Below the pieces are notes generated by a model. The model was not told the origin of the DNA and ran no database searches. It saw only the letters and a program-made list of their open reading frames with translations. The position numbers and the translations under genes were made by a program. A DNA stretch of 55,091 nucleotides from the NCBI GenBank assembly GCA_023248855.1, contig JAHFDS010000011.1, forward strand, positions 1-55,091, given 5' to 3'. The DNA comes from Myxococcales bacterium (GTDB lineage: Bacteria; Myxococcota_A; Polyangia; JAHFDS01). Positions 39,160 to 49,032 of the stretch are shown one piece after another (within the stretch, counting starts at the first letter, position 1; every line of letters starts with the position of its first letter).

Positions 39160-39921
39160 TGCCCGCCGATCGAGTTTCCCTGCAATGCGCGTAGGCTCAA
39201 GGACGGCTGGAAGCCCAAGGTCCAGCGAATCACGCGAGGCCAGGTCGCCAAGATGTTCACGCCTGGCACAGAGTTGAACCCCTTGATCCTCGACGATGTG
39301 CTGCTCCTCGATGGCAAGGTGATCGATGCAGAGGTGACGCTCGGCTCGGGAAAGCGTGCGCTCAAGGCCCGGCTGGTCGGCGTACCTCTGCCGAACGAGA
39401 CCTATGGCTTCTTCCTCACCAACCTGCCGACCTCGATCGGACCGCGCCAAATTGCCGACCTCTACCGAGTCCGCTGGGAAATCGAGACCAACAACAAGCT
39501 CGACAAGTCCTGCCACCGGCTCGATCACATCGACGCGCGCCGCCCAGAAGCCGTCCGTGCCCTGCTGCACGCCTCTATGGTTGCGTCGATCATCGTCTGC
39601 CTATTTGCGCATTCGCACCAGCTGGCCGACGTGCCACCACCCAGCGCCAACCCGGAGCGCACGACGCCGCCGATTCATCCGCAAACCATGTCGCGCATGC
39701 TCGCCGTGATGGCACCTGGCATCGCGGAGCTGATGACCAGGCCCGGACGAGACGCCAAGGAGAGATGGGACCGCAGCGCTCGCCTCCTGGTCGAGAACGG
39801 GCGGGATCCCAACTGGCGGCGGAGCCCGTCGATCTTGGACCAGCTCCGCGGCTGGCGGATTTCGCCAGGGCGCCCACGCACACAGCGGCTGAACAGCACC
39901 ACTTCCGCTAACCGATCATGA
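39160..39921 (+). pseudogene. IS4-type DDE transposase, 3' fragment
   Basis: The frame from about 39160 to the TGA at 39921 encodes the last third of an IS4-family transposase. The YREK signature is intact with correct spacing (Tyr-x2-Arg-x3-Glu-x6-Lys in DLYRVRWEIETNNKLDK), preceded by GFFLTNLPTSIGPRQIA. The N-terminal catalytic Asp residues are missing; sequence upstream belongs to the Y1 remnant. No terminal inverted repeat or target duplication could be recognised by eye. The fragment abuts the RHS remnant on the opposite strand. Confidence 0.75.
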
Positions 39922-40832
39922 GAGCGGTTGGGCCCATCGACCATCCCCATCGGGTCAGCCTGGAGCCATCTCCCCGCCCCCGCGTCATACCAACGCGCCC
40001 TGTAGTACCCGATAGGCCCCGCGTTCGTCCCGAGCTGCGCCAGGCTCGCGTCCCAGCTCCGCCCTGTGTACCCGACCGGACTCGTCGCCGTCCCGGACGC
40101 CGACGTCACGGTCCCATACGCATCGAACCGCCACGCCAGCCGCTGCACCCCCTCCTCATCCACCAGCCCCGTCACGCTGCCCAGAGCATCCGTCATCGCG
40201 TACTGCTTCGCGCCCGAGCTCCCGGACTTCTGCGCGATCAGCTCATCCACGCGATCCGGATTGTGCGTGTACCGCCGGATCAGCGCGCCCGCCGTCGTGT
40301 ACTCCGCCACCTCGATCTGCTGCGTCGGATCCACCAGGAGCAGCCGGGTCCCCTCCGCATCCTCGACGCGCACCCGGAGCCCGCTCGGGTCGTAGCCATA
40401 GCGCCCGACCGTGGCCCCGTTGCGCCGGATCTCCACCAGCAGGTTCCGCGCGTCGTAGACGAACTCCACGACGCCCGCGCCATCCACCCGCCGCACCACG
40501 TTGCCCCGCCCGTCGTACGTGTACATGGCGCCCCCCGGCCCGGACGACTGCACGAGCTGGTTGAAGCCGTTGTAGTCGTACGTCGTCGTCGCCCCCGAGT
40601 CGGTCAGCGACTGCCGGTTGCCCACCGCATCGAAGGCATACCCCACCGCGCGCGTGGCGCCCTCATCCACCAGGCCATTGCAGTTGTTGTCGAGCCCGTC
40701 ATTGACCTCGACGGCGCCAGGGTGCACGCGGGGGTCGCCGTCATTGCAGTCGATCTTGCCGGCATTGGCACCGCACCAATGACCGGAGGCAATGCCGAAG
40801 CCATCGCCGTCGGCGTCGATGCAGGTCCCCAC
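39675..40832 (-). pseudogene. RHS/YD-repeat fragment with N-terminal MopE-type metal-binding motif
   Basis: A minus-strand frame from GTG 40832. Residues 1-55 are a MopE-type aspartate-rich motif (CIDADGDGFG, KIDCNDGDPRVHPGA, DGLDNNCNGLVDEG). Then follow YD repeats (YAFDAVGNRQSLTDSG, YDGRGNVVRRVDGAG, VYDARNLLVEIRRNGA) and the RHS core end (GYYRARWYDAGAGRWLQADP). After PMGMVDGPN, near 39945, the RHS sequence stops where the IS4 remnant begins, and the remaining frame to 39675 is only its antisense. The GTG start directly abuts the cytochrome stop (TAG-GTG), so the 5' end is probably also lost. The toxin or C-terminal tip is absent. Confidence 0.7.
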
Positions 40833-42584
40833 CTACAGCGCCTTCAGGTATTCGATCAGCGCGGCCTTGTCCTCGGCAGGAAGGTCCGTCCCGTATGCAT
40901 GGCCGCCATTGGAGTTGCCGGAGACCGTCGTGTCGTATTCATGCACGAGGGGATTCGCGGTGGTCGTGTCCGTGCGGTAGCCGACTTTGTCGGGGTCGTA
41001 CTCGCGGTAGCCGATGCCGAACTTCACCGGACGCATCGCGGGCGGAGACAGCAGGTCCGAGAGCGTCGGCACGGAGCCGTTGTGCAGGTAGGGCGGGCTG
41101 GCCCAGACGCCCGCCAGCGGCCGCGCGGGATAGGGTTTCTTGTCGCCGCCGAGCGGCGAGCGCCACCTCGGCGGCGTGCGACCGACCTCCCAGCTCGCGA
41201 CGTCGGCCGCCGAAAAGCCCCGCGAGGCGTTCGTCTTGATCGTCGTGAGCAGCTCGCCAAGGGCCTCGAAGAAGGGGCGGCCCTTCACCGGCTGGTCGAA
41301 GTTCACGGCGTGGTTCGGGTCGGTGCCGATGTCCTCGAGCGCGTACTGCGGGTAGAGGTCGTGTCCGTCGGCGCTCTGCATGTACGGCCCGTCGTGACAG
41401 CTCGCGCACGCGGCCATGTACAGCGTCTGGCCGCGCGCCTTCTTCGTGGCGTCGATGGGGCCGAGCACGTCCGCGGGCCAGCTGGGCGCGTGCAGGCCCT
41501 GGAACAGCTGCTCCAGCGTGTGCAAGTTGTCGAGCTTGACCGTGGTCGCGAGCGTGGTGCGATCGAGGACGGCGCCCAGGCCCAGCGCCTGGCCGATGTT
41601 GCGCTCGACCACCGAGTTCGTGTTGCCGTTCCAGTGCAGCCACTCGGCTCGAGAGAAGCCCCAGAGGTGCGGGTAGTTGATGGGCGCGGTGGGCGCGCGG
41701 GGCTCGTCGGAGAACAGGATGTTGCGCGCGATGCCGAACGCGTCGGTGCGTCCGAAGCCGCCCGGCGTGCCCGGCGGGCGCTCGCGCGAGAGGTTCGCCA
41801 CGCCCTGCAGTCGCGCGATGAGGGTCATCACCTGCGTGGTCAGGTCGGACATCGAGTCGGCCGCCGGCGTGCGCTTGTCGAGCCCGCCTGGATTGCGCGC
41901 GAGCTCCCTGGCCAGCGCGACCGCCCGGCGCACGGAGCCCGAAAGAAACAGCGCTTCCACGTCCCCGCGCGCGGCGGCGTGATCCACGGCTCGGAGATCC
42001 GGGTAGGCCTCGAGCGCGGCCACGAGGCGCGGATCCGGACGACCCGGCGCCGTCGTGCGCAGGATGACCTTCTTCGCGAACGCGAGCAGCTTGTCGCGGT
42101 CGTTGAGGGTCGCGACGCTCGAAGCCACCAGCGACGCGTAGAAGCCCTCGATGGCAAATTGATTGGGCGCCCCGTCGATGCGCAATGCCTTGCCCTTGTA
42201 ATGCAGCTGGCCGACATGGCAGGCGGCGCAATTGACGCCGATCATCCGGATCCCGAGCTCTCCCTGCGCCTCGCTCATGCCAATGGGGTATTTGCTGTCC
42301 GGGTCGGGCACGAAGCCGAACCGCTCGAGGTTGTCCTTGAACGGGAGGCCGCTCGTGTCGTCGATCAGTGCTTCGAACCAAGAGGTGGGATAGAGCTCGC
42401 TGCCCTCGGGGAGGTGGTAGAGCAGCTTTCGCTGGTCGGCCGGCGTCCCATTGTCGAGCGGCGTGGCCGCGGGATAGGTCTCGCGAAAGCCCCAGCCGGC
42501 AGGCGCGGGCGGCATCTTCTTGTCATCTCCACAGGACAGCGGAGCCAGGGAGCAAAGCACCAGGACGAGGGATGTGCGCAACAT
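40833..42584 (-). CDS. Di-heme cytochrome c lipoprotein (CCP/MauG/RoxA-like)
   Basis: 583 residues. A signal peptide ends in a lipobox (LAPLSCG). Two CxxCH heme sites are visible: VNCAACHVGQ (about residue 120) and ACASCHDGPY (about 400). The length, the WLHWNGNTNSVVERNIGQ block between the hemes and the C-terminal ASPPYLHNGSVPTLSDLL place it in the di-heme cytochrome c peroxidase superfamily, with general resemblance to MauG/RoxA-type enzymes rather than classic CCP (about 330 aa). It probably carries out peroxide- or oxygen-dependent chemistry in the periplasm; substrate is unknown. It diverges from the GH5 gene (96 bp). Confidence 0.8.
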   Translation of the reverse strand: MLRTSLVLVLCSLAPLSCGDDKKMPPAPAGWGFRETYPAATPLDNGTPADQRKLLYHLPEGSELYPTSWFEALIDDTSGLPFKDNLERFGFVPDPDSKYPIGMSEAQGELGIRMIGVNCAACHVGQLHYKGKALRIDGAPNQFAIEGFYASLVASSVATLNDRDKLLAFAKKVILRTTAPGRPDPRLVAALEAYPDLRAVDHAAARGDVEALFLSGSVRRAVALARELARNPGGLDKRTPAADSMSDLTTQVMTLIARLQGVANLSRERPPGTPGGFGRTDAFGIARNILFSDEPRAPTAPINYPHLWGFSRAEWLHWNGNTNSVVERNIGQALGLGAVLDRTTLATTVKLDNLHTLEQLFQGLHAPSWPADVLGPIDATKKARGQTLYMAACASCHDGPYMQSADGHDLYPQYALEDIGTDPNHAVNFDQPVKGRPFFEALGELLTTIKTNASRGFSAADVASWEVGRTPPRWRSPLGGDKKPYPARPLAGVWASPPYLHNGSVPTLSDLLSPPAMRPVKFGIGYREYDPDKVGYRTDTTTANPLVHEYDTTVSGNSNGGHAYGTDLPAEDKAALIEYLKAL

Positions 42585-42680
42585 GGCGACGGGATCGTAG
42601 CAGTCTTCGAGCGCCCCTCGTGACCCACGTTCACTCCGGTCGACGTTTTTTCGCGGCGCGCGATCGCGCGGGCGCCACGT

Positions 42681-44120
42681 ATGCTCGCCCCCATGCGCGT
42701 GACCGGCCTTGCCCTTGCCCTGTGCGGATCGCTCGTGCCGGCGGGTTGCGGCGAGAGCGAAAAGGCCCTACCCGCGGCCAGCGGCGCCTGCACGCTCGAG
42801 CGCCCGGAGCCCGCGGACTGGCATCTTCGGGCGGACGGGACGCGCCTTCGCGACGCGCTCGGCCGCGTGGTGTTCCTGCGCGGCGTGAACATGGGCGGCC
42901 ACAGCAAGCTGCCGCCGTTTTCGCCCTTCGACTACCCGCCCGGCGGTTTCGACGCGGCGCTCGCGCCGTACGTGTCGCGCGCGGCCGCCTGGGGCATCGA
43001 CGCGGCTCGCGTGCCGTTCACCTGGGAGGCCGTCGAGCCCAACCGCGGCACCGACGACGCCGAGTTCCTCGCGCGCTACGACGCGCTGCTCGACGCCCTG
43101 TGGCGGCATGGCCTCTACACCATCGTTGACGCCCACCAGGACGTGTACGCGCAGGCCTTCTGCGGCGACGGCTTCCCCGCGTGGACGTTGCCGAGCGTGC
43201 CCGGCCCACCGCGCCACGACTGCGAGAACTGGGGCTTTGCGTACACGAACGATCCAGGCGTGCAGGGCGCGTTCGATCGCTTCTGGGCCGCCGGCTCGCC
43301 GGTGCAGGAGGGCTACGCGGCGATGTGGGACCGCATGGCCGCGCGCCACGCCGACCGACCCGGCGTGGTCGCGTTCGAGATCATGAACGAGCCCGGCTGG
43401 GGCAGCGCGGACCTGCGGACGTTCGAGCCGGCCGTGCTCACGCCGTTCTTCACGCGCCTCGCCGCGCGCCTGCGCGCCCGCGCGCCGTCCACGCTGCTCC
43501 TGTTCGAGCCCACGGGCCTCGATGGGGTCACCGTCGAGACCACGCTCGAGCGCCCAATGGGCGAGGGCCTCGTCTTCGCACCGCACTACTACCAGATCGG
43601 GGTCGGAAACGGCGGCTTCGTCGCGGAAGAGCTCCGCAAGTGGGCCGCGCTCGCCACGCGCTTCGGCACGCCGCTGCTCCTCGGCGAGTTCGGCGTCGCG
43701 AGCGACGACAGCGCGGGCGCGATCTACATGCGCGCGCACTTCGACGCGCTCGACACCCTGCAGGCGAGCGGCACCGAGTGGGAGTACAGCGTGACCGCCG
43801 AGGTGTGGAACGCCGAGCACCTGTCCCTGGTCGATGCGCAGGGCCACGAGCTCCCGGCGGCGGCCGCGATCGTGCGTCCCTACCCGCGCGCGGTGGCCGG
43901 CGAGCCGTCCGCGTTCGCGGTCGACGCGCAGGGCGTGCTCTCGCTCCGCTACGCGCCCGCGGCCGGCACCACCGAGATCGCGACGCCGGCGCGCGCGTTC
44001 CCCGGCGGCCGCAGCGTCACCGTCGAGGGCGGCTGCCACGACGACAGCGATCCGGAGCGCGTGCTGGTGCGCGCGTCACCCGGCGCCGGCGAGGTCGTCG
44101 TTCGCATCGCCCCGCGCTGA
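42681..44120 (+). CDS. Glycoside hydrolase family 5 lipoprotein, endoglycoceramidase-like
   Basis: 479 residues (ATG 42681; a second ATG at 42693 is equally plausible). The signal peptide ends in lipobox VPAGC. The GH5 (alpha/beta)8 barrel shows the acid/base Glu in FEIMNEPGWG and the nucleophile Glu in LLLGEFGVAS, with GVNMGGHSKLPPF and DAHQDVYAQAFCGDGFPAW typical of the endoglycoceramidase-related subfamily. A C-terminal beta-sandwich (about 390-479) completes the family layout. Such enzymes cleave oligosaccharides from glycosphingolipids or related glycosides; a surface lipoprotein could act on eukaryotic or bacterial prey membranes (inference). Its last 45 bp overlap the convergent acyltransferase gene. 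Confidence 0.85.
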   Translation: MLAPMRVTGLALALCGSLVPAGCGESEKALPAASGACTLERPEPADWHLRADGTRLRDALGRVVFLRGVNMGGHSKLPPFSPFDYPPGGFDAALAPYVSRAAAWGIDAARVPFTWEAVEPNRGTDDAEFLARYDALLDALWRHGLYTIVDAHQDVYAQAFCGDGFPAWTLPSVPGPPRHDCENWGFAYTNDPGVQGAFDRFWAAGSPVQEGYAAMWDRMAARHADRPGVVAFEIMNEPGWGSADLRTFEPAVLTPFFTRLAARLRARAPSTLLLFEPTGLDGVTVETTLERPMGEGLVFAPHYYQIGVGNGGFVAEELRKWAALATRFGTPLLLGEFGVASDDSAGAIYMRAHFDALDTLQASGTEWEYSVTAEVWNAEHLSLVDAQGHELPAAAAIVRPYPRAVAGEPSAFAVDAQGVLSLRYAPAAGTTEIATPARAFPGGRSVTVEGGCHDDSDPERVLVRASPGAGEVVVRIAPR

Positions 44121-44885
44121 CGTCGAGCGCGTGGCCGCCGCCAGCGCCTCGAGCTCGCAGCGCACGCGCGCCATGAGCTCGGGCAGATCGTCGGGCGCGA
44201 CACAGTGGGTCGCGATGGGCTGGCCGAAGTGCACGACCAGCTCCTTGCCGGTGTGGACCGTGAAGGAGTCGGGCGGCATGGCAGCGCGGCTGCCCTCGAT
44301 CCACGTGGGCAGGATCGGGATGCCGAGGTCGAGCGCGACGTGGAAGCCGCCCTTCTTGAAGGGGGCGAGCTGCCCGTCGCGGCTGCGGGTGCCCTCGGGA
44401 GCGATCCACACCGACACGCCCGCGCGCAGGCGCTGCTTGGCCGTCTCGAGCTGCTCGATCGCGCGCTCGCGGTCGCCGCGGCTGATCGGGATGAAGCCCG
44501 ACGCCTGCATGGCGCGGCCCCACACGGGGATCTTCATGAGCTCCTGCTTGGCCACCATGCGCAAGGAGCGCGGCGCGGCGGCGATCAGCGCCGGGATGTC
44601 GAGCAGCGAGGCGTGGTTCGACATCACCACGAAGGCCTGCCCGCCGTCGAACACCTCGCGCCCGGTCGCCGACAGCTGGTAGTTGCCGTAGCGCATGATG
44701 TCGGTGGACCAGCCGCGCAGAAGCTCGTCGGCGTAGTCGAAGCTGCCGCCGCGCAACGTCGCGTGCGCGAGGTAGCGCACCGAGATGTCGAGGGTGCGCA
44801 GGATGGTGCGGTAGGTCGGGACCTTGGTCGAGTGGGTGGACGATCGCCCGCGCGAGACGATGAGGTGCCGGTGGCGGTTCTTCAT
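44076..44885 (-). CDS. 1-acyl-sn-glycerol-3-phosphate acyltransferase family protein (PlsC-like)
   Basis: 269 residues from ATG 44885. The four PlsC blocks are present: catalytic NHASLLD (HX4D), the FIPISRGDRERA block, EGTR in WIAPEGTRSRDGQ, and the PILPTWIEGS block. It transfers a fatty acyl chain to lysophosphatidic acid or a related acceptor in phospholipid synthesis. No membrane anchor beyond a hydrophobic patch is obvious. The 3' end overlaps the GH5 gene by 45 bp tail-to-tail. Confidence 0.88.
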   Translation of the reverse strand: MKNRHRHLIVSRGRSSTHSTKVPTYRTILRTLDISVRYLAHATLRGGSFDYADELLRGWSTDIMRYGNYQLSATGREVFDGGQAFVVMSNHASLLDIPALIAAAPRSLRMVAKQELMKIPVWGRAMQASGFIPISRGDRERAIEQLETAKQRLRAGVSVWIAPEGTRSRDGQLAPFKKGGFHVALDLGIPILPTWIEGSRAAMPPDSFTVHTGKELVVHFGQPIATHCVAPDDLPELMARVRCELEALAAATRSTSARGDANDDLAGAG

Positions 44886-44997
44886 GGACACGGGCGGGAT
44901 AATGGCCCTGTCGCGTGCGCCGCGCCAGCGCCGGACGCGGCGTGGGGTGGGTGCGGGTGGGCTCCCCGAGTCGTCGCCGAGCGGCGATTCCCTCGCG

Positions 44998-45010
44998 ACG
45001 ATGTTATCGT
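44998..45010. promoter_or_regulatory. Palindrome ACGAT-GTT-ATCGT between acyltransferase and NtrC-like genes
   Basis: Perfect 5-bp arms around three bases, with a TCGCCG-AG-CGGCGA inverted repeat just upstream (44974-44987). The divergent 210-bp gap 44886-45095 holds no gene; these may be operators or hairpins. Confidence 0.35.
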
Positions 45011-45095
45011 GTTGGGCGCCCATGCTCGAGCAACCGCCCGACGAGACCCCACGGCGACGGCGATCGAGCCGGGCGCGCCCGGGGAGAGCGTCGCG

Positions 45096-46427
<1,332 letters not shown>

Positions 46428-46432
46428 GCCGC

Positions 46433-47698
46433 TCATCCAGACGGCGTCGGGTCTTCGTCCACGACGAGCGGTCGGCCGCCCGGCGGGACCGGCCCGGTCT
46501 GGATCGCAGCAGGGGAGGCGGCCTTCGCGGAGCCCTGGGCCAGCGGCAGGATCACGGTGAACGTCGAGCCCACCCCCTCGGTGCTGGCGAAGCGAAGCTC
46601 GCCGCCGAGCGCCGTGACGATGCGCTGGCTGGTGGTGAGCCCGAGCCCGGTGCCGACGGTCCGCGTCTTCGTCGTGAAAAAAGGCGTGAAGACGTGGCGC
46701 TGCGCCTCGGCGGACATGCCGCAGCCGGTGTCGGTGACCTCGACGGCCACGCTGTGCGTCCCTTCCGATCGCAGGATGACGCGGATCTGGTTCTCGGCCG
46801 CGCGTCCTTCCGGGATGGCCTGCGCTGCGTTGAGGACCAGGTTCAAGAACACCTGGCACAGGCGCGCCTCGTTGGCCTCCACCGGAGGCACGTGGTCGAA
46901 CAGCTTGACCAGCCGCGCGCGGTGCCTGATCTCGTTCCACGTCAGGCGCAGGGACGACTCGAGCACCGTGCGCAGGTCCACAGGGCCGCGCCGGTCCTCC
47001 TCGGCGCGCGAGAACATGCGTAGATCGCGCACGATCTGGCGCACGCGATCGGCGGCCTCACTGGCGTCGGCGAGCTCGTCGCGGAGGTCGATGGACACGT
47101 GCTCGGCGGGCAGCGCCTTGACCTCGTCCTGCGCCATGTCGAGGTTCGCGATCACGGTGGCGAGGGGGTTGTTGATCTCGTGGGCGACGCCGGCCGCGAG
47201 CGCGCCGACGGAGACCAGTCGATCGGCCATCAGGAGCTGGGCCTCGGACGCGATCGTCATCAGAAGCGCCAAGGCCACGGCGGGGGCCTCGGCCTCCACG
47301 CGGGCACACGCCTTGTCATCGAAGACCGTGTCGGCGCGCGGAACCCCCACCAGCGCGCCGATCGGTCGCTCGTCATGGGTGAGCGGCACCAGAAGGACGC
47401 AGTCGACGCCGAAGCCGTCCAGGAGTGGCGCGGCGTCCACGTCGCGATCTCGCGAGAGCAGCCGGGTCCGGGCGGTCCGGGCGTGGGCGCGCACCACGGG
47501 CTCGATCTGCGAGCCGCTCGCAGGCGCGCCCTCGAGCGGAAGCCAGGACAGACCCTGGACCGGCTCGAACAGGAGGACGGCCGCGCGAACGACGCCCACG
47601 TCCTCGAGGCATCTGGCGAGCGCCCGGCTGACCGGTACCCGCAGCTGCCCGCCGCCGGCAAGCACCTCGGCGACGACGGCCAGGATACGTGAGCTCAT
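46433..47698 (-). CDS. Soluble GAF-histidine kinase with vestigial receiver tail
   Basis: 421 residues. Residues about 10-155 form a GAF-like domain (RAAVLLFEPVQGLSWLPLEG, VLLVPLTHDERPIGALVGV); HisKA has the phospho-His in AAGVAHEINNPLATV; HATPase motifs are FLNLVLNAAQAI (N), VTDTGCGM (G1) and GTGLGLTTS (G2). No membrane segment. After the kinase the protein has a Pro-rich linker and ends with RPLVVDEDPTPSG, which looks like the first strand of a receiver (LVVDDEP) cut short. It may phosphorylate the convergent NtrC-type regulator; pairing is inferred from position. Confidence 0.88.
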   Translation of the reverse strand: MSSRILAVVAEVLAGGGQLRVPVSRALARCLEDVGVVRAAVLLFEPVQGLSWLPLEGAPASGSQIEPVVRAHARTARTRLLSRDRDVDAAPLLDGFGVDCVLLVPLTHDERPIGALVGVPRADTVFDDKACARVEAEAPAVALALLMTIASEAQLLMADRLVSVGALAAGVAHEINNPLATVIANLDMAQDEVKALPAEHVSIDLRDELADASEAADRVRQIVRDLRMFSRAEEDRRGPVDLRTVLESSLRLTWNEIRHRARLVKLFDHVPPVEANEARLCQVFLNLVLNAAQAIPEGRAAENQIRVILRSEGTHSVAVEVTDTGCGMSAEAQRHVFTPFFTTKTRTVGTGLGLTTSQRIVTALGGELRFASTEGVGSTFTVILPLAQGSAKAASPAAIQTGPVPPGGRPLVVDEDPTPSG

Positions 47699-47798
47699 GG
47701 TCCTCGCTTTCCCCCCGGGCGTACGCCGGCAGGAGGCAGGCTACCACGCGCCGTGCGCGGGGTGGGAGGAGTGCGGAGCGGGTGGGCCCGCGATCCTC

Positions 47799-48260
47799 TC
47801 AGAGGCCAGAGCGGGCGAGCGCGCCGTCCGTCTCGGCGACCAGCGCCCAGGCGGCGGGATCGAGCGTGTGGTCCGGGTCGGGCGTGCCAGCACGGTCGAG
47901 CAGGCAGTGCATGATCTCGTGCGAGAACGCGCTGGCCGAGTAGGTGCCGCGCCAGGCGATCCGGATGTCGCAGCCCTCGTAGGTCAGGCCCGAGAAGCAG
48001 CGTCCCTGGGCATCGAGGACGGCGGTCTTGTAGGAGCCGTCGGCGGCCGGCGCCGGGCAGACAGTCTCGGACCAGCGAACGGAGGGCGCGTCCTCGAGCA
48101 GACCCTCGGTGCGCATGCCCCGCGCGAAGGAGGCCTTGACGATCTCGAAGGCGCGCGCCTGGTCCGGACGCGCCGCCATCGCGGGGTTGGTCGCGTCTGC
48201 CACGACCTCGCCACCGCAGCCGGCCAGGAGCGCCAGCGCCACACCCAGAAGCCGCATCAT
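47799..48260 (-). CDS. Small lipoprotein with HExxH metalloprotease-like motif
   Basis: 153 residues from ATG 48260. Lipobox is ALLAGC. A zinc-binding HExxH occurs in SAFSHEIMHCLLDRAG, followed by DPDHTLDPAAWALV, where His or Asp could be a third ligand. There is no other family signature and the protein is shorter than most metalloproteases, so activity is uncertain. Four cysteines occur in the mature part. It overlaps the preceding lipoprotein gene by 4 bp (ATGA). Confidence 0.65.
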   Translation of the reverse strand: MMRLLGVALALLAGCGGEVVADATNPAMAARPDQARAFEIVKASFARGMRTEGLLEDAPSVRWSETVCPAPAADGSYKTAVLDAQGRCFSGLTYEGCDIRIAWRGTYSASAFSHEIMHCLLDRAGTPDPDHTLDPAAWALVAETDGALARSGL

Positions 48261-48562
48261 GGGAGCACCTCGTCGTGCTCGAGGCTGCACGAGCAGCCGT
48301 CGGTGGCGCGCGCCAGCAAGACCGGCATGTGCTCGTGGGGGGCGAGGCGCACGTGCGTGCGCACGCCGCTGTCGCATGCGGTGCAGTCGAGGGTGCCCGA
48401 CAGGACCTCCTCGCGGGGGTTGTGCAGCAGGACGGTCAGGGCGCGAACCGGGGCGGTGGACCAGCCGAGCTCCGTCAGCCGCGTGTGGGCACTGACGTCG
48501 TTGCAGGGCTCCGTGGTGGCGCAAGCCGCGACGGAGAGGAGCAGGGCCAGCATCGAACGCAT
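48257..48562 (-). CDS. Small Cys-rich lipoprotein
   Basis: 101 residues; signal with lipobox LLSVAAC. The mature protein is short and carries CxxC-type cysteines (LDCTACDSG, GCSCSLEHDE) and a beta-rich core (RALTVLLHNPREEVLSG). It is the first of a two-gene overlap with the HExxH lipoprotein. No family recognised; it could be a metal- or peptide-binding partner of the downstream protein (inference). Confidence 0.6.
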   Translation of the reverse strand: MRSMLALLLSVAACATTEPCNDVSAHTRLTELGWSTAPVRALTVLLHNPREEVLSGTLDCTACDSGVRTHVRLAPHEHMPVLLARATDGCSCSLEHDEVLP

Positions 48563-48636
48563 GCAGCGTGGATGTGCACTTCAGGGGCCAATCTGGACGC
48601 GCTGTAGATCTCTGAAATCTAAGGACAAATTGAAGT

Positions 48637-48662
48637 GTGCGGCGTGCGCGTGCGGCGTGCGC
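48637..48662 (+). repeat. Perfect 13-bp tandem repeat GTGCGGCGTGCGC x2
   Basis: Copies at 48637-48649 and 48650-48662 are identical and adjacent, in a gene-free leader. They could be operator half-sites or a slippage product; nothing ties them to a known regulator. Confidence 0.85.
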
Positions 48663-48818
48663 TCAAGCGTGCGGAGCCGTGCGCACGCTCACTGCGCACG
48701 CCTTGGACCACGCAGATGCGCTGGAAAGACGCGCGTTCGGCCCTGGCCCGAAGGTTGCGTAGAGCAGGCTCGGAGGTGCCAAGTGAGTCTCCTGCGCCGG
48801 AGCCTCGCGATCATGAGC

Positions 48819-48839
48819 TGACACTGTGTCAATTAATTG
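48819..48839. promoter_or_regulatory. Nested palindromes TGACAC-T-GTGTCA and CAATTAATTG
   Basis: A perfect 13-bp palindrome (48819-48831) overlaps a perfect 10-bp AT-rich palindrome (48830-48839). Such sites suit dimeric repressors near a promoter. They lie about 200 bp before the ATG of the acetyl-CoA hydrolase-GNAT gene. Confidence 0.45.
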
Positions 48840-49032
48840 GACGGGCGTACGTTGCCCTCCATGTGTGTACCTCCTGTGGAAAGGAGTTGGTGCAGATCCC
48901 AGTTGGACGTGGACGTGGCCGTACGTAGACGTGGACGCGGACGTGGAGGACCCGCGACCGACAGGCATCGAGCATCCGACGAACCCGATTCCTCGCCCGG
49001 CGCGGCCCCGCCGTTGCAAGCTCGGCGACGTC

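Larger units (their letters stand above)
48563..49032. other. 470-bp leader region with repeats and palindromes, no supported gene
   Basis: Open frames here are shadows or low complexity. The stretch holds a 13-bp tandem repeat (48637-48662), two nested palindromes (48819-48839), and an imperfect GGACGT hexamer tract at 48905-48948. It likely serves as the regulatory region of the acetyl-CoA hydrolase gene; the start at 49033 leaves about 190 bp of leader after the palindromes. Confidence 0.5.

Noticed and set aside
39918..42623. 901-codon plus-strand frame across the RHS and cytochrome genes
   Set aside because: It is antisense to recognised coding on the minus strand and is Arg/Val/His-rich without motifs.
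48826..49032. Upstream extension of the acetyl-CoA hydrolase frame
   Set aside because: Translates repetitive WTWTWPYVDVDADVED sequence from GGACGT repeats and lacks family similarity; ATG 49033 fits the family start.
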